DNA from: UTCHB3 sp964625575
Lineage (GTDB): Bacteria; Bacteroidota; Ignavibacteria; Ignavibacteriales; Ignavibacteriaceae
Assembly: GCA_964625575.1 (NCBI GenBank)
Contig: CAZVBQ010000002.1
Coordinates: 310,001 to 374,000 of the forward strand
Direction of reading: 5' to 3'
DNA length: 64,000 bases
The notes beneath the pieces are model-generated. The model saw only the letters and a program-made list of their open reading frames with translations, searched no databases and was not told the DNA's origin. This document shows, piece by piece, positions 9,556 through 17,431 of the stretch. Both the position numbers and the translations under genes were made by a program. Every line of letters begins with the position of its first letter. Position 1 is the first letter of the stretch.

Positions 9556-10362
9556 TTACTGTTGTATCTTCACCTTGAACGAGTAATCGAGGGCTTTGAA
9601 GTCAGGGCGTTCTCCTCCCCTGCCGCCGGGTCTTTCACCACCGCGGTTGCCTCTGCCACCACCACGTCCCATCCCGCCATTTCCGCCTTCCTTGCCGGTG
9701 CCTCCTTCAGGTCTCATGCCCTGAAAATCGGATTTACCTGTGGCGAAATTGATTGAGATGTTCTGTGGGTAAACGGGAAACAGCCTGCCGGCAATCTCAT
9801 CTCCCGAGAGGGGTATCTGCATTTCAACCACAAACAGGCCATCGGTCATCCCGAAACTTCCCTTCAGTGATTTACCCTGTGCTGCCGAAGTGTAGATGGG
9901 GTAATCATCCTTCGTTACCACCTGTATCTGGTCGTTTACTTTCTTCAGTTCGTGGACGAAATTTTCAAGCCCCGGCTGTTCATCCTTGTTGCCGTTACCC
10001 CTTATGGCGCGAAGGTCATCAGGGAGGGGTTTCATAGGGTATCTGATTCCGAGTTCCTCCCCTTTATCAGAGCTGATCTTCACAGTCATACCCTGCAAGA
10101 GCATTTTCATCGCTGTGGCACGGTCGGCGGTTGTAACAAGGAGGTAGAGTGATTGCTGATCATTCCGGAAGCCGAATGCCACTTTCTTGTCATCACTTTG
10201 GACCAGATTGCCGGCCCAGTCGCTCCTGTCTCCGTTGATCTGCACCGGCGAGTCAGCGTGGCTGCTCACCACTTCGATAGCGCTTGAGCATGAAGTCAGC
10301 ATAAAGGCCGCGATGATAACAACGGCATGGAAAATGGATTTGAAAATAATGGTTTTTGACAT
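9556..10362 (-). CDS. Lipoprotein with Gly/Arg-rich (RGG) segment
   Basis: A 268-residue predicted lipoprotein. The ATG at 10362 is preferred over the ATG four codons upstream because GAGGAG overlaps the earlier codon and is well placed for the later one. The signal sequence ends in the lipobox LTSC with Cys25. The body (about 35-205) is a mixed beta domain containing SDWAGNL and FGFRNDQQSLYLLV, reminiscent of carbohydrate-binding-like domains found in secreted proteins. Near the C-terminus, a stretch of about 45 residues is almost all Gly, Arg, Glu and Pro (MGRGGGRGNRGGERPGGRGG), followed by a short ordered end FSFKV-like. The RGG segment is unusual for an envelope protein. Function unknown. 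Confidence 0.75.
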   Translation of the reverse strand: MSKTIIFKSIFHAVVIIAAFMLTSCSSAIEVVSSHADSPVQINGDRSDWAGNLVQSDDKKVAFGFRNDQQSLYLLVTTADRATAMKMLLQGMTVKISSDKGEELGIRYPMKPLPDDLRAIRGNGNKDEQPGLENFVHELKKVNDQIQVVTKDDYPIYTSAAQGKSLKGSFGMTDGLFVVEMQIPLSGDEIAGRLFPVYPQNISINFATGKSDFQGMRPEGGTGKEGGNGGMGRGGGRGNRGGERPGGRGGERPDFKALDYSFKVKIQQ

Positions 10363-10420
10363 GGGACTCCTCATTCATTTCAATGAGTGTTAGACCCATA
10401 AAGCGGCGGGAAAGTTTAAT

Positions 10421-10450
10421 AAAAAAGCCGCGACTTTTCTGCCGCGGCTT
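10421..10450 (-). terminator. Rho-independent terminator of the polysaccharide operon
   Basis: On the minus strand AAGCCGCG, an eight-base-plus loop, and CGCGGCTT are followed directly by TTTTTT. It lies 24 bases after the stop of the SLBB gene, which is the last gene of the operon running from 15142. Confidence 0.85.
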
Positions 10451-10473
10451 CAATATTGTAATTTGGGAGTATC

Positions 10474-11874
10474 TTATTTCATCACATTTATGAACAATAT
10501 CGCGAGCGTGGCGATATTTCCGATGATGCCGAGAACAAGGGCGGTATCGCCGAGGTACGACCAGAATGAGCGCTGCTGTTCTTTCGGGATGTAGATGTAA
10601 TCCCCCGGCTCAAGGATGCCGTTGAACTCTTTGGCGGAGCGCCACTGCTTGGTGTTACCTTTAATTATCATGATGTCATCCGCGTTGGCGTAGTCGTTCA
10701 AGCCGCCGGCCTGACGGATGTAATATTGGAAGTCCATACCCGGCACATAGGGAATCCACCCGGGATACGGAACCTGCCCCACCATGTTGATACCGATCGG
10801 AATTGAAGAAACCACGATAATGTCACCCATCTGCACGCGGTAATTTTCGTAAAAACTGCGAAGGGTGTCGTTCTTGGTGTTAAGATCGATCAACTGGCTG
10901 TTGTTGTAGAAGTTGAGCTGGGCCTCCAGTCTGAGGTACGAAGTGTCGCGCTCATTCAAACCTGAGAGCCTGTAGAGATTCAGAAAATCGAGGTTGCTGA
11001 GCTCAGCCATGAACTTCTGGATATCCACAACATCCTTGTCTTCCTGCTTGTCGCGCCTTTCCTTTGGAGCGTCAACTCCGTAGTATGAGCGGATAACGCT
11101 CGAGGGGAGGTTTTTGCTTTTAAGCAGGCGTATATTGTTCAGTGACGCGTTGGGTGTAAATCCACCGGCGAGCTCGATGGCGTCTTTCATCGTCTGGTTC
11201 CGTCTTCCAAAGGGGATGTAACCCGGGCGGTTAACTTCACCGATGACGAGGATCCTGTACTCATCCATGAAGGGTTGCTCGTCACCGATAACGATCTTGT
11301 CGCGGTTTTTCAGAGGGAACTTCGAGTTGGTCGCAACCCTGATCTTCTCCATCCTGGTTTTGTCGTATGAAAGCCTGTAGATGGTGGTTGAATCATACCC
11401 TTCAAACGCTTTACTTAGTCCCATGGCGTAGAAGATCGCGTCCTGCAAGTTATCTCCTTCAAGGAAGTGGTACCTTCCGGCGTTGTTAACGGCACCTTCG
11501 ATATCGTAAAATATCGCGCCAAAGTCGGAGACCGGCAGAACAATTATGTCATCATTTTGCAGGTATGGATTTTCTTTGACATCACCGGTAATATGGAACT
11601 TCTGAATATCTGCAACAAGTTTTTCGCCGTTAACCCGCTTGATCTCGATGTTACGGAGGCAGATCGTTGGTTTGTACTGTTCAGAGTTGTAGATGATCCT
11701 CGTCAGGAACTGATCGAGCCTTTCACCCGGCGCGGCGGGATATGAACCCGACAGAACCGGGTTACCGACCACGCTGATGTTGATCGCGTTGGCTGTTATC
11801 CCCATCTGACTCTTCTCTTTCTGTGCCAGGAGGGAGATGGAGATCAATACCAGAAAAATGAGGGTGCGCCTCAT
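10474..11874 (-). CDS. SLBB-domain polysaccharide export protein
   Basis: A 466-residue envelope protein with an N-terminal signal segment (RRTLIFLVLISISLLAQ). Three regions look like SLBB (soluble ligand-binding beta-grasp) domains: about residues 125-200 (IEGAVNNAGRYHFLEGDNLQ), 205-265 (VIGEVNRPGYIPFGRRNQT) and 355-410 (MVGQVPYPGWIPYVPGM). A hydrophobic segment at the extreme C-terminus (ALVLGIIGNIATLAILFINV) would anchor it. This is like Wza-type outer-membrane export proteins for capsule or exopolysaccharide, although a canonical poly_export motif is not obvious. It starts three bases after the rfbB stop, so both are in one operon, matching a role in surface glycan export. Confidence 0.8.
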   Translation of the reverse strand: MRRTLIFLVLISISLLAQKEKSQMGITANAINISVVGNPVLSGSYPAAPGERLDQFLTRIIYNSEQYKPTICLRNIEIKRVNGEKLVADIQKFHITGDVKENPYLQNDDIIVLPVSDFGAIFYDIEGAVNNAGRYHFLEGDNLQDAIFYAMGLSKAFEGYDSTTIYRLSYDKTRMEKIRVATNSKFPLKNRDKIVIGDEQPFMDEYRILVIGEVNRPGYIPFGRRNQTMKDAIELAGGFTPNASLNNIRLLKSKNLPSSVIRSYYGVDAPKERRDKQEDKDVVDIQKFMAELSNLDFLNLYRLSGLNERDTSYLRLEAQLNFYNNSQLIDLNTKNDTLRSFYENYRVQMGDIIVVSSIPIGINMVGQVPYPGWIPYVPGMDFQYYIRQAGGLNDYANADDIMIIKGNTKQWRSAKEFNGILEPGDYIYIPKEQQRSFWSYLGDTALVLGIIGNIATLAILFINVMK

Positions 11875-11877
11875 TTA

Positions 11878-12891
11878 CTACCTCTTTCCATAGAGTTGTG
11901 AATAATAGGTTTCATACTCGCCCGAAATAATGCGCTGCCACCATTCCTTGTTCTTCAGGTACCAGTCGATGGTCTCACCGATGGCGTTCTCGAAAGTGAA
12001 TTGCGGCTTCCACCCGAGTTCAGTCTCGATCTTGTGGTTGTCGATCGCGTAGCGGCGGTCGTGTCCGGGACGGTCTTTAACGTATTCGATCATCTCGTCA
12101 CCTTTTCCGAGGTGGTTGAGGATGAGTCTTACGATCTCGATGTTTGTCATTTCGTTTTTGGCACCGATATTGTAAACTTCGCCGACTTTACCAGTTTCAA
12201 GCACGGTTTCAATGGCGTAATTGTGGTCAAGCACGTATATCCAGTCGCGCACGTTAAGTCCGTCACCGTAAACGGGGAGCTTCTTGCCGTTCAGGGTGTT
12301 GATTATCATCAAAGGGATCAGTTTTTCGGGGAACTGGTAGGGGCCGTAATTGTTCGAGCATCTGGTGATAAGCACCGGCATTCCGTATGTATGGTGGAAA
12401 GCCTGAACCATCATGTCGGCAGCTGCCTTGCTCGATGAATAAGGGCTGTTTGGAGAAATTGGTGTCTGCTCGGTGAAGAGTCCTGTGGCGCCGAGTGATC
12501 CGTAAACTTCATCGGTTGAAACTTGAAGGAAGCGCTCCACTTCGAACCTGCGGGCGGTTTCGAGGAGCACGTTGGTTCCTATCACGTTGGTTTCGTAAAA
12601 AACTTTTGAGCCGAGGATCGATCTGTCAACGTGTGATTCAGCGGCAAAGTTGACCACATATTTAATGTCATATTTCTGGAAGATGTGTTCAACCAGCTCA
12701 TGGTTGGCGATATCGCCTTTGAAGAACCTGTAATTTTCGTGGTCTTCAATATCTTTAAGGTTCTCGAGATTGCCGGCATAGGTAAGCTTGTCGAGGTTTA
12801 CGATAAAAATATCATCCCTTTTCTTAAGCAGGGCATTAACAAAATTACTGCCGATAAATCCGGCGCCTCCGGTAACGAGGATGTTTTTCAT
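11878..12891 (-). CDS. rfbB: dTDP-glucose 4,6-dehydratase
   Basis: Converts dTDP-glucose to dTDP-4-keto-6-deoxyglucose, the entry step for rhamnose and other deoxysugars. The 337-residue length and motifs are typical: NAD-binding TGGAGFIGS at 7-15, the catalytic STDEVY with D127 and E128, and the YxxxK pair Y151/K155 in PYSSSKAAAD. Further family signatures are ESHVDRSI and RCSNNYGPYQFPEKLIPL. It sits in a four-gene minus-strand operon with an SLBB export protein downstream. The other rml genes are not in the window, although an RmlD-like reductase lies at 22435-23327. Confidence 0.95.
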   Translation of the reverse strand: MKNILVTGGAGFIGSNFVNALLKKRDDIFIVNLDKLTYAGNLENLKDIEDHENYRFFKGDIANHELVEHIFQKYDIKYVVNFAAESHVDRSILGSKVFYETNVIGTNVLLETARRFEVERFLQVSTDEVYGSLGATGLFTEQTPISPNSPYSSSKAAADMMVQAFHHTYGMPVLITRCSNNYGPYQFPEKLIPLMIINTLNGKKLPVYGDGLNVRDWIYVLDHNYAIETVLETGKVGEVYNIGAKNEMTNIEIVRLILNHLGKGDEMIEYVKDRPGHDRRYAIDNHKIETELGWKPQFTFENAIGETIDWYLKNKEWWQRIISGEYETYYSQLYGKR

Positions 12892-12932
12892 TACGTTGTG
12901 TATCCTATGAGTTTATTAAACTGAAATCGTGA

Positions 12933-13700
12933 TCAATAGAAAAAGAGACCTGCCATCAGACCAACCTGAAAGAAGAACGCGTTCCCTTTAACGTCGTTGG
13001 CGGGGAAGTTGGCAAGTGAAACACCGTTGTCGGCTTTCCAGTTATCGCCGAAAAAGTTGAACGAGTAGCCCGCTCCCAATCTGAGAGAGATCAGGGGGTG
13101 AAGCATAAAATCAGCGTTCAGCGTGGGGGCAACCGTCATATAAGTGTTGGTGTAGGTTCTGCCGTAGTTCAAAGTGGAGCCCGTTACATCATCTTTAAAT
13201 CCGGTGAGGTCGCCGTTCCAGTCAACAGAGCCTTTGTGCCTGTAAACCTCGATCGTCTGACCGCCCGCGCCGATAATCCCACCGATCGAGAGCGCCCAGT
13301 TCCTGATGAAAGGAAGTGAATACTCCACGGTTAAACCGGCGAATGAGTTTGAGTAGCGTGTCTCCTTCTCGAATCCGTTCACGGTTCCCTTCGCGGAAGT
13401 GCCGGAAGTGATGCCGAGGCCGCCAATTCTGAGGTGCTTGATCACTCCGATGTAAACGAAGCCGCCACCACCTGAAAAATATGAAGCTGATGAAAGATCG
13501 GGGGTGCCAAATCCCGCGAGGGCGGAATTAAGCTTTGCCAGATCGGAGAGCATCAAACCGCCGAGGTAGCCGCCACCTCCGCCAAATGGAGCATCGAAAG
13601 CGGGCGCGCGCTCAATAGGTTCGTAATCATCTTCGTCCTTGTTTTGGGCGAACACCACGCCAAGACTGATCATCAGGAGAAAAAGCAGTTTTTTTGCCAC
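12933..13700 (-). CDS. Predicted outer-membrane protein, glycine-rich N-terminus
   Basis: A 255-residue protein with a clear signal peptide (MAKKLLFLLMISLGVVFAQ), then an acidic stretch and a Gly-rich region (FGGGGGYLGGL). The remainder has alternating hydrophobic/polar strands and ends LFFY, an aromatic terminus usual for beta-barrels. It sits between the transglutaminase-like gene (8 bases upstream) and rfbB (41 bases downstream), on the same strand, so it is probably in the same envelope operon. No named family recognised. Confidence 0.7.
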   Translation of the reverse strand: MAKKLLFLLMISLGVVFAQNKDEDDYEPIERAPAFDAPFGGGGGYLGGLMLSDLAKLNSALAGFGTPDLSSASYFSGGGGFVYIGVIKHLRIGGLGITSGTSAKGTVNGFEKETRYSNSFAGLTVEYSLPFIRNWALSIGGIIGAGGQTIEVYRHKGSVDWNGDLTGFKDDVTGSTLNYGRTYTNTYMTVAPTLNADFMLHPLISLRLGAGYSFNFFGDNWKADNGVSLANFPANDVKGNAFFFQVGLMAGLFFY

Positions 13701-13708
13701 AAATAACC

Positions 13709-15142
13709 TCAGTTTTCGGATTTATAATCGAGATAAATTTCGTAATTCCACTTGTCAAAATAGAGATTTCCGCCTCTCCATTCAACTTCACCCCTCTGGA
13801 AATCAACTGTTTCGCTGCGGGGGTGGATCTTGGCAGGGTAGAAATTGCCGGAAATGTCGTCATTCACAATGAAGTGATAATTGTCGGTGTTTCCGAGATA
13901 GTAATATCTGACCAACGGATCATCAGACGGTTTCAGTTTGAAAGACTGATCAGCGGGGATCCATCCGGTCTCTTCAAAATAAACCTCGGCCCAGTCGTGA
14001 AGGTTCACCTCGGGCGGGTGAAGCATCCAGCCGCTCTGCCATTTCGCGGGGATCCCGTTCATTCTGAGGAGGGTTATCAGGAGGAGTGACTGTATTCCGC
14101 AGTCGCCGTGCATGTTTTCATAGCAGTAAGAGGCGATTGCCGGTATGGTTGAGTATTCTATCGCTCCCGCCCACGGGATGTTGTCGTTGATCCATTCATA
14201 GATCAGTTTGAATTTCTTTACCGGTTCGGTCTCGGTGCCAACAATACGGGCCGACAGTTCGCGCAGTTCCTTTGTGAAAGCGATGTGTGGCAGCCTTTCA
14301 GCGGTGAACTCCTCAAAAAGGGCTGTTGAAGTGTCGATAGTGTATTTTCTGTTGAAATCGAGTCCGTTGTACTCGGCGTAGGTTCTGAATCTGTACGCCA
14401 CTTCAAAAACCAGGGGGCTGTCTTTTTCCGCGGGTGCCTCGAGGTAAATCGACCTGTGTGTTGAGGTGAAGGGGGAAATGATGAAATTCTCATAATTGGC
14501 GGAGATGAATTCCACATCCTTCTGTCTTTCCCTGTTCTCAGCGGGATATGGAAGCCAGCAACGCACGATCTCTCCCGCGGGAACGGCATTCGGCTTTACC
14601 GTCAGACGGTACCGCACGCTGATCGTCACCGGATTTACGAGCTGTTTACCCTCTTTTTTGCTTTCAGAGATCAACCCCGGCAGGTAGTCGAGCAGAAATT
14701 CATCGAGCGCGTCGGGTTGCTTTCCCTCAACTTCGATCCATCTCTTCTTCGCCTCTTTGTTTATTCTGAAGAGGTTTCTCGCGGCGAGTTTGAAATATTT
14801 TTTCTCACCGTCGATCATCCTGCATTCGAGTGATTTCTCCCCCTCCCACGCTTCAAGCTGCTGATCCGTAACCCCGGGGAAGTATTTTTCGATGTAAGCC
14901 TTCACTTCGGCGCGGGTCTTGGTGAAATCCTTTTTTATCCGCTCCATCAGATCAAGGGTGAACCTCAGATCGTACTCTTGTGCGGAAGTGTTGGCGCCTC
15001 CGGCAAGCTCGCCGTGAATCGCGGCGGTGGCTTTCGTGAATTCGCCTTTGGCGAAAAGGGAATCTATTGCCGGGAACCCCGACTGGGGGAGGAGATCAAT
15101 GCTCATCAGCAGAACCGCGACTATTGTTGCAAATAACTTCAT
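13709..15142 (-). CDS. Secreted transglutaminase-like protein
   Basis: A 477-residue protein taken from the ATG at 15142, which begins a signal peptide (MKLFATIVAVLLMSIDLLPQ); a TTG nine codons upstream is less likely. The C-terminal half is a transglutaminase-like core: HGDCGIQSLLL with catalytic Cys348, LHDWAEVYF with His382, and GWIPADQ with Asp398 complete the Cys-His-Asp triad. The preceding region (about 150-260) contains RYRLTV and a run on YPAENRERQKD, as in periplasmic transglutaminase proteins. Such domains act as peptidases or ligases in the envelope. It is the first gene of the operon that continues to rfbB and the SLBB exporter. Confidence 0.85.
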   Translation of the reverse strand: MKLFATIVAVLLMSIDLLPQSGFPAIDSLFAKGEFTKATAAIHGELAGGANTSAQEYDLRFTLDLMERIKKDFTKTRAEVKAYIEKYFPGVTDQQLEAWEGEKSLECRMIDGEKKYFKLAARNLFRINKEAKKRWIEVEGKQPDALDEFLLDYLPGLISESKKEGKQLVNPVTISVRYRLTVKPNAVPAGEIVRCWLPYPAENRERQKDVEFISANYENFIISPFTSTHRSIYLEAPAEKDSPLVFEVAYRFRTYAEYNGLDFNRKYTIDTSTALFEEFTAERLPHIAFTKELRELSARIVGTETEPVKKFKLIYEWINDNIPWAGAIEYSTIPAIASYCYENMHGDCGIQSLLLITLLRMNGIPAKWQSGWMLHPPEVNLHDWAEVYFEETGWIPADQSFKLKPSDDPLVRYYYLGNTDNYHFIVNDDISGNFYPAKIHPRSETVDFQRGEVEWRGGNLYFDKWNYEIYLDYKSEN

Positions 15143-15221
15143 TTTGTGCCGGACAATTTGGTGAATCAATCAGTTTAAACCTTGTGTCGAGGTCAAACTG
15201 TCTTAACAGCAGCGAAATAAT

Positions 15222-15258
15222 AAAGTAAATTTGATATTTTGCCGGGGGAATTTACTTT
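15222..15258. promoter_or_regulatory. Inverted repeat in the divergent promoter region
   Basis: AAAGTAAATT (15222-15231) and AATTTACTTT (15249-15258) are perfect 10-base inverted arms around a 17-base spacer. It is 43 bases before the ATG at 15301, in the 158-base gap between two divergent operons. It could be an operator or a 5' leader hairpin of the plus-strand cluster. Confidence 0.4.
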
Positions 15259-15300
15259 AATTTAAACCACAAAAATACGATTTACCGAAAGGCTATTAAA

Positions 15301-16137
15301 ATGAAAAAATATTTGCTTCCTTTTCTTGCAATTTTTTCATTCACCGTTCTTCCCCAATTTAACCTACAGTGGACCTCAAGCGCGATACCTTACGCAAAAC
15401 TCTCCGGTTGGATGTACTATGACAAGCAGGGTGACAAATGGCAGGAGCGCCTCTATACCATCGACAGCACGCGCTTCGATGTTATGGGAGCAGGCTACTC
15501 AACCACCCCGGCGTTCACGTACAATTTCACGGCTGCCGAGAAAACCGCCGGCGGTCAGCTCTACTCTCTGGAGACAGATCTTAATGGTAACAATGTGGTC
15601 GACGCGTACATACTCGCTTATAATGGTGTCTCAACCAACTATCGCCAGTCGTTCAAAATAATAGACCTTGCGACAGGCGCGACACTTCTTGAAAAGAATG
15701 ATGCCAACTGGTACTATATGTACCCTTCTCTCGGCGACATTAATAACGACGGATATCTTGAATTGGTGGTTGTAAAATACGAGTACCCGCTGTTCGCGAA
15801 TTTTTACTACGAGGTTTACTCAACCGGGGTGACAGGCAACAAAGACCTTTCGATAAATTATGACTTCAACCTGATGCAGAACTACCCAAATCCGTTCAAT
15901 CCGGAAACAAAGATAGAGTTCACGCTGAAAAACAATTCACCCGTCAGGCTTGATATTTTCGATATTTGCGGTGCGAAAGTCAGAACCCTCGTTAACGGAG
16001 AGCTTCAACAGGGGCTTCAGAGCGTCAGTTGGGACGGCAGAAATGATGCCGGAAATAAAGTACCGACCGGGGTTTACATGTACACCCTTACCGCGGGCGA
16101 CAATTCACAGACCAAAAAGATGGTAATTTTAAAGTAG
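15301..16137 (+). CDS. T9SS cargo protein with FG-GAP-like core
   Basis: A 278-residue secreted protein. It begins with a signal peptide (MKKYLLPFLAIFSFTVLPQ). A small core follows, including GDINNDGYLELVVV near residue 145, the signature of an FG-GAP/VCBS-like calcium-binding repeat. The last 80 residues are a type IX secretion sorting domain: QNYPNPFNPETKIEFTL, then VRLDIFDICGAKV, NDAGNKVPTGVYMYTL and a KKMVILK end. It is therefore exported and probably attached to the surface. It lies five bases before the PqqD-like gene and reads as the first gene of the cluster to 23327. Whether it is a substrate of that cluster or just leads its transcript is unknown. Confidence 0.8.
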   Translation: MKKYLLPFLAIFSFTVLPQFNLQWTSSAIPYAKLSGWMYYDKQGDKWQERLYTIDSTRFDVMGAGYSTTPAFTYNFTAAEKTAGGQLYSLETDLNGNNVVDAYILAYNGVSTNYRQSFKIIDLATGATLLEKNDANWYYMYPSLGDINNDGYLELVVVKYEYPLFANFYYEVYSTGVTGNKDLSINYDFNLMQNYPNPFNPETKIEFTLKNNSPVRLDIFDICGAKVRTLVNGELQQGLQSVSWDGRNDAGNKVPTGVYMYTLTAGDNSQTKKMVILK

Positions 16138-16142
16138 GAGAT

Positions 16143-16400
16143 ATGATGAGACAATTCGAAGTGCCGGGATACGCGGCGGTTAGTGACACAGGATTCGTTT
16201 TTCTCGGTAACACGGGTGAAACCTTCAACATGAACGAGCTCGCGAAAGAGATATACGAGCAGTTCAGACTTCATAAAAACACCGATGAGGTGTTCAATCA
16301 CGTTCTCGAGAACTATGAGGTTGACCGTCAGACTTTTGAACGTGATTTTGAGGATTATATTAATCGACTTTTATCATTCGGACTTGTTAAAGAACTATGA
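16143..16400 (+). CDS. PqqD-like (RiPP recognition element) small protein
   Basis: An 85-residue cytoplasmic protein. The N-terminal beta part (VSDTGFVFLGNTGETFNMNE) and the following helical part (LAKEIYEQF..., a YEVDRQTFERDFEDYINRL helix, then GLVKEL) match the winged-helix layout of PqqD-family proteins. That family usually binds a leader peptide and delivers it to a modifying enzyme. AGGAG lies just before the tandem ATG codons at 16143/16146. Its end overlaps the ATP-grasp start by four bases (ATGA). No radical SAM protein is nearby, so the usual PqqD partner is missing; the adjacent ATP-grasp ligase is the natural candidate partner. Confidence 0.7.
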   Translation: MMRQFEVPGYAAVSDTGFVFLGNTGETFNMNELAKEIYEQFRLHKNTDEVFNHVLENYEVDRQTFERDFEDYINRLLSFGLVKEL

Positions 16401-17431
16401 AGATAGCCATCACCGGCCTGAACGCCACTGACAATCCCGGTCCCGGAATCCCCGTTATGCGGAGCCTCCAGGAGGGGAACATTCCTGATCTTAAACTTAC
16501 AGGCTTGATATACGACTCGCTTGAGCCCGGCATCTACATGGATGACATGGCTGAGAAGTGCTACCAGATACCATACCCCTCGGCGGGACTTGACGCTCTC
16601 TACGACAGGATCGCCTATATTAATTCGATCGAAAAGATCGATATGATAATACCAACGCTTGACAGCGAACTTTACGGTTTCGTAAAACTTGAGCCAAAGC
16701 TCAATGCCCTCGGCATTAAAACTTTTCTCCCCACGGTTGAGCAATTGAACATCCGCGGGAAGGATAAACTCTTCAGTTTCTGCAAGGCAAACGGGATAAA
16801 CGTCCCGAAGAACACATTAGCGAAGACACTTCAAGACCTCTATTCTCTCCCTTCAGACTTTACCTATCCGGTGGTGATCAAAGGGATATTTTATGAAGCC
16901 TATATCGCGAACAATTTTGAAGAGGCAACCGCCCACTTCAAAAAACTCGCGAACAAGTGGGGTTACCCTATCATCATTCAGGAATTTATTAAAGGCGCTG
17001 AGTATAACGTGGTCGCCCTCGGTGACGGAGATGGTGGAATGACCGGTGCCGTTCCGATGAAGAAGCTCTACATCACCGACAAGGGCAAAGGATGGTCAGG
17101 CGTAACGATAACCGAGCCCGCGCTTCTTGAAATATCAAGGAAAGTCATCTCCGCGATCAAGTGGAAAAGTGGAATGGAACTTGAGTTCATGAAGTCGGAA
17201 GCGACCGGTGAATACTACCTTCTCGAGATCAACCCCCGGTTCCCAGCGTGGGTGTATCTCGCCCCCGGAGCGGGTCAGAACCTGCCGGCGGCGATGGTTA
17301 GAATGGCGCTCGGCGAAAAAGTGGCGCCGATGAAAGATTACACAGTTGGTAAAATGTTTGTCCGCTGCTCATGGGATCTGCTGGCGGATGTATCAAAACT
17401 TGCACAGATATCGACCTTAGGAGTTATTTAA
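16397..17431 (+). CDS. ATP-grasp ligase (carbamoyl-phosphate-synthase-like fold)
   Basis: A 344-residue ATP-grasp enzyme. Such enzymes activate a carboxylate as acyl phosphate and join it to an amine or thiol. Visible parts: a pre-ATP-grasp domain (KIAITGLNATDNPGPGIPVM, then IDMIIPTLDSELYG), the ATP-grasp core from about 115 (RGKDKLFSFCKANGI, YPVVIKGIFYEAY, IIQEFIKGAEYNVVA) and the Mg-binding end ELEFMKSEATGEYYLLEINPRFPAW, where E and N bind metal. It overlaps the PqqD-like gene by four bases and abuts the decarboxylase. Substrate cannot be predicted; coupling to a recognition protein suggests a peptide or an amino acid made by the neighbouring decarboxylase. Confidence 0.85.
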   Translation: MKIAITGLNATDNPGPGIPVMRSLQEGNIPDLKLTGLIYDSLEPGIYMDDMAEKCYQIPYPSAGLDALYDRIAYINSIEKIDMIIPTLDSELYGFVKLEPKLNALGIKTFLPTVEQLNIRGKDKLFSFCKANGINVPKNTLAKTLQDLYSLPSDFTYPVVIKGIFYEAYIANNFEEATAHFKKLANKWGYPIIIQEFIKGAEYNVVALGDGDGGMTGAVPMKKLYITDKGKGWSGVTITEPALLEISRKVISAIKWKSGMELEFMKSEATGEYYLLEINPRFPAWVYLAPGAGQNLPAAMVRMALGEKVAPMKDYTVGKMFVRCSWDLLADVSKLAQISTLGVI

